DNA of 17,455 nucleotides from JAYPAN01 sp038123715 (GTDB lineage Bacteria > Pseudomonadota > Alphaproteobacteria > RS24): assembly GCA_038123715.1 (NCBI GenBank), contig JAYPAN010000028.1, forward strand, positions 1 through 17,455, read 5' to 3'. A program made the position numbers and the translations under genes. The stretch's first letter is position 1. The number at the start of each line of letters is the position of its first letter. Shown one piece after another: positions 13,108 through 17,455 of the stretch. Below the pieces are notes generated by a model, which was not told the DNA's origin, ran no database searches, and saw nothing but the letters and a program-made list of their open reading frames with translations.

Positions 13108-13135
13108 GTCATATTGACCCGTCAATATGCGGCAA
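13108..13135 (-). promoter_or_regulatory. Promoter with 20-bp palindromic operator for the GST gene
   Basis: CATATTGAC-CC-GTCAATATG (13110-13129) is a perfect 9-2-9 inverted repeat. On the minus strand it fills the spacer between TTGCCG (13130-13135) and TATGAC (13108-13113), 16 bp apart. A bound dimer would block polymerase. The site is also about 75 bp from the divergent glycerate kinase start and might affect it. Confidence 0.6.
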
Positions 13136-13170
13136 TGCCCCGATTTCTTGGCATTATTGAAAGATTGGCC

Positions 13171-13200
13171 TTGGCAGGCCGCGCGTCATCTGTCTATATC
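13171..13200 (+). promoter_or_regulatory. Promoter of the glycerate kinase-phosphorylase pair (leaderless)
   Basis: TTGGCA (13171-13176), an 18-bp spacer and TATATC (13195-13200) fit sigma70 boxes. The start of transcription would fall at about 13206-13208, on the kinase ATG itself. No Shine-Dalgarno is present upstream of that ATG, which agrees with a leaderless transcript. Confidence 0.45.
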
Positions 13201-13205
13201 AAATA

Positions 13206-14000
13206 ATGCAACTCAGCCAGCTTGTCGGTGATTTAGGCCAATTCATTATCGCACAACAAAGCACCGCGCCCTTTATTTTTGGTATATCCGGCGGTCAGGG
13301 GGCGGGCAAATCGACGTTGTGCCGCGCCCTCACCCAATATCTTGCCGATAAGGGCAAAAGCGCGGTTACGCTGGGGCTGGATGATTTTTACCTATCTGCC
13401 GCAGCACGCCAAAATCTTGCCGCGCAAGTGCATCCGCTTTGTGCGACGCGCGGCGTCCCCGGCACGCATGATGTTGACCTCATGCGCGCCACACTTCACG
13501 CCCTGCAGAGCGCGACCGAAAATACCGAAACCCGCATCCCCATATTCAGCAAAAGCCATGACGAAGGCCTGCCCCGCCAAGACTGGGCGCGCTTTCAAGG
13601 ACGCCCCGATGTGATTTTGCTGGAAGGTTGGTGTGTCGGCGGGCGCGACAGTTTTATCTCCCCTGCCCCGCAAACCGAATGGGAAAACCGCCACGACCCG
13701 AACGGCGTTTGGAAAGGCTGGACACATCAGCAGGCCGCCGCCTATGGCGATATATGGGATGCCTGTCATGGCCTATTGCTAATACGCCAAGACAATTTCG
13801 ATGCGGTAATTGACAGCCGATGGCGGCAAGAACAAGACAATGCGGCAGAAAGCGGTGTCTGGCAATTTGCCAATCGAGACGAAGTGGCTGATTTTTGCGC
13901 CCATTATGAAAGCTGGACATTGGGCATTTGGAAAAAATTGCCGGAAACAGCCAATTTTGTCATTGGCCGCGACGCCAATTACATTTATCAATATCTTTAA
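13206..14000 (+). CDS. D-glycerate 3-kinase (plant GLYK / yeast Tda10 type)
   Basis: The 264-residue P-loop kinase has Walker A GGQGAGKS at 29-36, LDDFYLS at 58-64, and RGVPGTHD at 82-89, the combination typical of the GLYK/Tda10 kinase group. Later come LLEGWCVG and a WRQEQ segment typical of the lid region. The enzyme phosphorylates D-glycerate with ATP; members of this group form 3-phosphoglycerate. The phosphorylase gene follows after 20 bp, and its product would release glycerate, so the kinase would salvage that product to the acceptor used by the neighbouring GpgS. No Shine-Dalgarno is visible and the promoter places transcription start at the ATG. Confidence 0.9.
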   Translation: MQLSQLVGDLGQFIIAQQSTAPFIFGISGGQGAGKSTLCRALTQYLADKGKSAVTLGLDDFYLSAAARQNLAAQVHPLCATRGVPGTHDVDLMRATLHALQSATENTETRIPIFSKSHDEGLPRQDWARFQGRPDVILLEGWCVGGRDSFISPAPQTEWENRHDPNGVWKGWTHQQAAAYGDIWDACHGLLLIRQDNFDAVIDSRWRQEQDNAAESGVWQFANRDEVADFCAHYESWTLGIWKKLPETANFVIGRDANYIYQYL

Positions 14001-14020
14001 GTGTTCTTAAGTTTCCTCCC

Positions 14021-15736
14021 ATGCTGCAAGACATACTGACAAAACATATTGAATTGATTTATCCCGACCTTGATGCGCCGGCTCTGGCAACGCGCCTATG
14101 CGCGATTTTCAATCTCGCACCGGATAGGCAAGCCATCAGGCGTGACAATTTATGGTCGCAGAAAGACAGTTTCCTCATCACCTATGGCGACAGCATTGTC
14201 TCCGATGACCGCACGCCCCTGCAAAACACGCTGCATTTGATGAAGGATTTATTGCAAGGCGCGATTTCCGGCGTTCACATATTGCCCTATTTCCCGTTTT
14301 CCTCCGATGATGGTTTTGCCGTCAAAGATTATGAAGCAGTGCGCCCCGATTTGGGCGATTGGGATAATATTGCCGAAATTGGCAGCCAGTTTCGGTTGAT
14401 GTCGGATGTGGTGATAAATCATGCTTCCGCCAGTCATGACTGGTTCCAGCAATTCCTTGCCGATGAAGCGCCGGGGCGTGATTATATTATGACTGCGACA
14501 CCGGATGATGATGTCGCGCAAGTCACCCGCCCGCGCCCGTCACCGCTTCTGATGCCGGTGCAAACAAAGGCCGGCGAAAAATTGGTTTGGTGCACTTTCA
14601 GCCCCGACCAGGTTGATTTGGATTTCTCCAATCCCGATTTACTGTGCGAGTTTATCCGCCTTTTGAAATTTTATATTGATGCGGGCGTGCGCGTGTTCCG
14701 GCTGGATGCAGTCGGCTTTTTGTGGAAACAGCCCGGCACAAATTGTCTGCATTTGCCGCAAACCCATGAAATCATCAAACTCATGCGGACATTGATTGAC
14801 CATTTGGACGAGACGGTTTTACTGGTCACCGAGACCAATGTGCCGAACCATGAAAACGTCGCCTATTTCGGCAATGGCAATGAGGCGCATATTATTTACA
14901 ATTTCAGCCTGCCGCCATTGCTTGTTCATGCCCTGCTGACCGGTGAGTCGATGTATTTGCGCCGCTGGATGATGTCGATGGCTCCCAGTCAGGATGGCTG
15001 CGCCTTTCTCAATTTCTCCGCCTCGCATGACGGCATTGGCCTGCGACCGGTGGAAGGCTTGTTACCACAAGAGGAAGTGGACAAAATGATTGAGGCTGTG
15101 CAGTCATTTGGCGGACGCCTGACCATGCGCGCCTATCAAGACCGGCAAGTGCCTTATGAAATGAACACCACGCTGTTTTGCGCGCTGAAAGGCACAATTG
15201 ACGGGGCGGATGATTTGCAAGTGCCGCGTTTTATCGCGTCACAAACAATTATGATGTCGCTGGAGGGGATTCCGGCCTTTTATGTGCAGAGCTTTTTAGC
15301 ATCAGAAAATGATGAGGCATTGGCCGAAAAAACCGGCCAGAACCGGTCACTGAACCGCAAGCAATGGCAGGCGGCGGAAGTGGATGCCGGGCTAGCCGAC
15401 ATGTCCTCACCTATGGCGCGGATATTCCATGAACTCACACGCCGATTGCATATCCGCAAACAGCAAAAAGCATTTCACCCGGACGCCACCCAATTTACTT
15501 TGCATATCAATCCCGGCCTGTTCGGCTTTTGGCGCCAAAGCCTCGACCGGCAACAATCGCTGTTTGTTGTGACCAATATCACAGGCGACGCAAAAACATT
15601 AAGCCTGCGCGACATTAACCTGTTCGCCAATACGCAATGGGTTGATTTGTTACGCGATGAAGAAGTCAATCCCGAAGATGAAGAGTTGATTTTGCAGCCC
15701 TATCAGACAGTGTGGATTTCCAATCTGCCGCGCTGA
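14021..15736 (+). CDS. GH13_18 phosphorylase, likely glucosylglycerate phosphorylase
   Basis: The 571-residue protein is a GH13 subfamily 18 (sucrose phosphorylase group) enzyme. It has GVHILPYFPFSSDDGFAVKDY early, the DVVINHAS block, the nucleophile D229 in VFRLDAVGF, acid/base E271 in LLVTETNVPN and the third acid D337 in ASHDGIGLRP. The GNGNEAHIIYNFSLPPLLVHAL segment is typical of the group. Enzymes of this subfamily phosphorolyse sucrose, sucrose-6-phosphate or glucosylglycerate. The neighbouring glycerate kinase and GpgS/phosphatase genes point to glucosylglycerate, giving glucose-1-phosphate and glycerate. No Shine-Dalgarno precedes the ATG; translation may depend on the kinase gene. 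Sucrose phosphorylase remains possible. Confidence 0.88.
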   Translation: MLQDILTKHIELIYPDLDAPALATRLCAIFNLAPDRQAIRRDNLWSQKDSFLITYGDSIVSDDRTPLQNTLHLMKDLLQGAISGVHILPYFPFSSDDGFAVKDYEAVRPDLGDWDNIAEIGSQFRLMSDVVINHASASHDWFQQFLADEAPGRDYIMTATPDDDVAQVTRPRPSPLLMPVQTKAGEKLVWCTFSPDQVDLDFSNPDLLCEFIRLLKFYIDAGVRVFRLDAVGFLWKQPGTNCLHLPQTHEIIKLMRTLIDHLDETVLLVTETNVPNHENVAYFGNGNEAHIIYNFSLPPLLVHALLTGESMYLRRWMMSMAPSQDGCAFLNFSASHDGIGLRPVEGLLPQEEVDKMIEAVQSFGGRLTMRAYQDRQVPYEMNTTLFCALKGTIDGADDLQVPRFIASQTIMMSLEGIPAFYVQSFLASENDEALAEKTGQNRSLNRKQWQAAEVDAGLADMSSPMARIFHELTRRLHIRKQQKAFHPDATQFTLHINPGLFGFWRQSLDRQQSLFVVTNITGDAKTLSLRDINLFANTQWVDLLRDEEVNPEDEELILQPYQTVWISNLPR

Positions 15737-15745
15737 CAGCTATTC

Positions 15746-16960
15746 TTAATCGGTATTATCAAGCCGCACCGCTTCAGCATAGCGGGAAAGGAAATCAGGA
15801 CTGGCCGCATTGACGCGGTTCCAGCTCGGCAGAAACGGCGTCTCCATCGGATTGCTTAAATAAGTCTCACCGGCAAGCATGATATTTTGAGCAAACAGCT
15901 CCACCGCCGCTTCTTCGGAATGGCGGTCAAGCGTCAGCCCGTTCATCAGCGCATCATTGTAATAGCTGTCAATCCTGTCCAGCGCCTCGCGGAAATAAGT
16001 CGCCTTAATGGTGCGAAACTTTTCGGCTGAGAAAATCTCGCCATCCGTAGCCAGCTTGCGGAAAATCGCCTTGCTGATATCCACACTCATGCGCGACAGC
16101 CCCTTGCCCGCATCATCGGCGGAAACTTCCTGATGCTTGTGGTCATATTGGTCGGCAATATCAACCTGTGCAATGACACGGTTTGAATAATTGCGGCGCA
16201 CTTCCGACAGCACACCAATTTCCAACCCCCAATCGGACGGGATACGAATATCGGCGACCACATGGCTACGCATGGCAAACTCACCAGCCAGCGGATAACG
16301 GAAACTGTCGAGAAAGCGCAAATAGCTATTGTCGCCGCAAACTTTCCGCAAAGCGGCCAGCAAGGGTGTGATAAGCAGGCGCGTGACACGCCCGCCCAGC
16401 TTGTCACCATTGATGCGCGGATAATAACCTTTGGAAAACACATAAGGGAAAACCGGATTGACCACCGGATAAAGCAGCCGCGCCAGCATGGTGCGTTCAT
16501 AAGTGACAATATCGCAATCATGCAGGCCGATAACATCAACCTTGCGGCTGGCCAGCATGTAGCCGAAGCAATACCAGACATTGCGCCCCTTGCCCGGCTC
16601 CGGCGGTGCCAGCCCCATTTCCGCCAGTTCCGCATCAAGCGCGGTCAGGCGCGGCCCGTCATGCCACAACACCACATGATTTTGCGGCAGGCGCGAAAAA
16701 TAGTCTTTGGCATGGGCATATTCATCGGCATTGGCGCGGTCAAGGCCAATCACGATTTGCTCCAAATATGGCACTTTAGCCAGTTCCGACACGATATTTT
16801 CCAGTGCCGGACCACTAAGCTCGGAATACAGGCTGGGCAGAACCAGACCAATCGGGCGGCGCTGGCCGAAACTCGTCAACTCGGCTTCCATATCCTCAAC
16901 CGAACGACGGGTGAGATTATGCAATGTGGACACATTTCCGTTCTGGAAAAAATCGGACAT
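15746..16960 (-). CDS. gpgS: Glucosyl-3-phosphoglycerate synthase (GT81)
   Basis: The 404-residue protein has the family's usual length and a GT-A fold. Visible features are IGLVLPSLYSEL near the start, GLDRANADE, the GKGRNVWYCFGYMLA block (123-137), the metal-binding D148-C-D150 in GLHDCDIVTY, FSKGYYPRI, and WGLEIGVLSEV. The enzyme transfers glucose from an NDP-glucose to 3-phosphoglycerate, giving glucosyl-3-phosphoglycerate, the precursor of the compatible solute glucosylglycerate. AAGGA precedes the ATG by about 9 nt. The phosphatase gene lies 37 bp upstream on the same strand. The 3' end faces the phosphorylase gene with a 9-bp gap and no visible terminator. Confidence 0.93.
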   Translation of the reverse strand: MSDFFQNGNVSTLHNLTRRSVEDMEAELTSFGQRRPIGLVLPSLYSELSGPALENIVSELAKVPYLEQIVIGLDRANADEYAHAKDYFSRLPQNHVVLWHDGPRLTALDAELAEMGLAPPEPGKGRNVWYCFGYMLASRKVDVIGLHDCDIVTYERTMLARLLYPVVNPVFPYVFSKGYYPRINGDKLGGRVTRLLITPLLAALRKVCGDNSYLRFLDSFRYPLAGEFAMRSHVVADIRIPSDWGLEIGVLSEVRRNYSNRVIAQVDIADQYDHKHQEVSADDAGKGLSRMSVDISKAIFRKLATDGEIFSAEKFRTIKATYFREALDRIDSYYNDALMNGLTLDRHSEEAAVELFAQNIMLAGETYLSNPMETPFLPSWNRVNAASPDFLSRYAEAVRLDNTD

Positions 16961-16997
16961 GGGAGACTATCCTTTACGCAAAACTAATCTGACAGTT

Positions 16998-17455
16998 TTA
17001 CCCTATTTCCTCGCCCAAGAAAAACGCAATCGCGTCGCACCAACCCTGCGGCCCGGCCTGCCGTGTTTTGTAAAGACCATGGTCAGGCGGCAGCGCTGGT
17101 AAAACAGTCAGATGCGGATTGGCAACCAGCGCGGCGCGGTCAGCGGCCAGCAACATGGCAATATCATTCGGCCCGTCGCCCAATGCCCAGCTTTCACAAG
17201 CTTGCGCCATATCACGCATCATGGCCTGCATGGCCGCCGCTTTATCGCGCTTTGGCACAATATGGTAAAATCGCCCGCCACGGGTCAGGCCGTAACCATG
17301 CCCCGCAAGCATATTGGGCGATGGCGGCGCATCACCGCGCCAGATAAACGGCTCGCTGGCCGCGCGTGCGGCGGCGGCCTGCGCCGACACCATATCAAGG
17401 CCGGTCAGACCCGCAATCTCAGCAACCGCCATATCACCGAAACAATGCATATTCT
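16998..17455 (-). CDS. HAD phosphatase, GpgP/MpgP family (N-terminus off window)
   Basis: The frame is open from the window edge to a TAA at 16998, giving about 152 C-terminal residues. They match the mannosyl/glucosyl-3-phosphoglycerate phosphatase group of HAD-IIB enzymes: FGDMAVAEIAGLTGL in the cap, EPFIW, GLTRGGRFYHIV, HAD motif III Lys in KRDKAAAMQAMM and motif IV GDGPNDIAML. The motif I nucleophile (DxDGT) lies beyond the window. The enzyme would remove phosphate from glucosyl-3-phosphoglycerate made by GpgS, 37 bp downstream. An internal ATG at 17450 is not the true start, since the frame continues upstream and half the family's length is missing. Confidence 0.88.
   Translation of the reverse strand, partial: NMHCFGDMAVAEIAGLTGLDMVSAQAAAARAASEPFIWRGDAPPSPNMLAGHGYGLTRGGRFYHIVPKRDKAAAMQAMMRDMAQACESWALGDGPNDIAMLLAADRAALVANPHLTVLPALPPDHGLYKTRQAGPQGWCDAIAFFLGEEIG

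Noticed and set aside
13928..14020. N-terminal extension of the phosphorylase by 31 residues
   Set aside because: It would overlap the end of the glycerate kinase gene in another frame and adds a sequence without family resemblance.
16262..16987. 241-residue plus-strand frame opposite gpgS
   Set aside because: It is a shadow of gpgS, with Ile/Gln/His-rich composition typical of antisense reading and no start signal.
1..17455. CRISPR arrays, insertion sequences, phage or toxin-antitoxin modules
   Set aside because: No regularly spaced repeats, transposase or integrase motifs, or toxin-antitoxin pairs are visible on either strand.

Overview
The window looks like a chromosomal stretch of an alphaproteobacterium, probably marine. 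This is inferred from an NDUFS4-type complex I subunit, lipid A-type acyltransferase and outer-membrane lipoproteins (Gram-negative), an ECHDC3-like crotonase, two glutathione transferases and a MAPEG protein, and glucosylglycerate genes typical of salt- or nitrogen-stressed aquatic bacteria. I see no insertion sequence, phage gene, integrase, CRISPR array or rRNA. Genes are dense and nearly all intact; only the two window edges cut genes.

Left part (1-3077). A truncated membrane protein gene and a tRNA-Arg(UCU) lie on the minus strand. Next come bacterioferritin (bfr, +) and its ferredoxin partner (bfd, -), facing each other tail to tail. The bfd promoter carries a palindrome over its -10 that looks like an iron-responsive operator. 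Then come a complex I accessory subunit (-), an LpxL/HtrB-family acyltransferase (+) and a 30-residue lipoprotein (+) closed by a strong, probably bidirectional, terminator.

Middle minus-strand block (3075-9441). Reading right to left: acyl-CoA dehydrogenase, MAPEG protein, secreted two-cysteine protein, ECHDC3-like crotonase lacking both catalytic glutamates, YccU-type CoA-binding protein, a second secreted two-cysteine protein, the lipoprotein trio CsgG-like / DUF4810 / DUF799 (GNA1162), and two small single-span membrane proteins. Tight spacing suggests several transcription units or one long one.

Right-middle (9442-13205). A divergent promoter region with two inverted repeats leads rightward to a nitronate monooxygenase and a glutathione transferase-fold protein. 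A short MotA-like membrane protein and an EF1B-gamma-like glutathione transferase lie on the minus strand. The transferase has a near-perfect 20-bp operator in its promoter.

Right end (13206-17455). This is the most coherent system: D-glycerate 3-kinase and a GH13_18 phosphorylase (+) converge on glucosyl-3-phosphoglycerate synthase and an MpgP/GpgP-type HAD phosphatase (-). Together they could form a closed glucosylglycerate cycle: 3-phosphoglycerate plus NDP-glucose to glucosylglycerate, phosphorolysis to glucose-1-phosphate and glycerate, and glycerate back to 3-phosphoglycerate. The kinase start sits at the predicted transcription start, suggesting a leaderless message.
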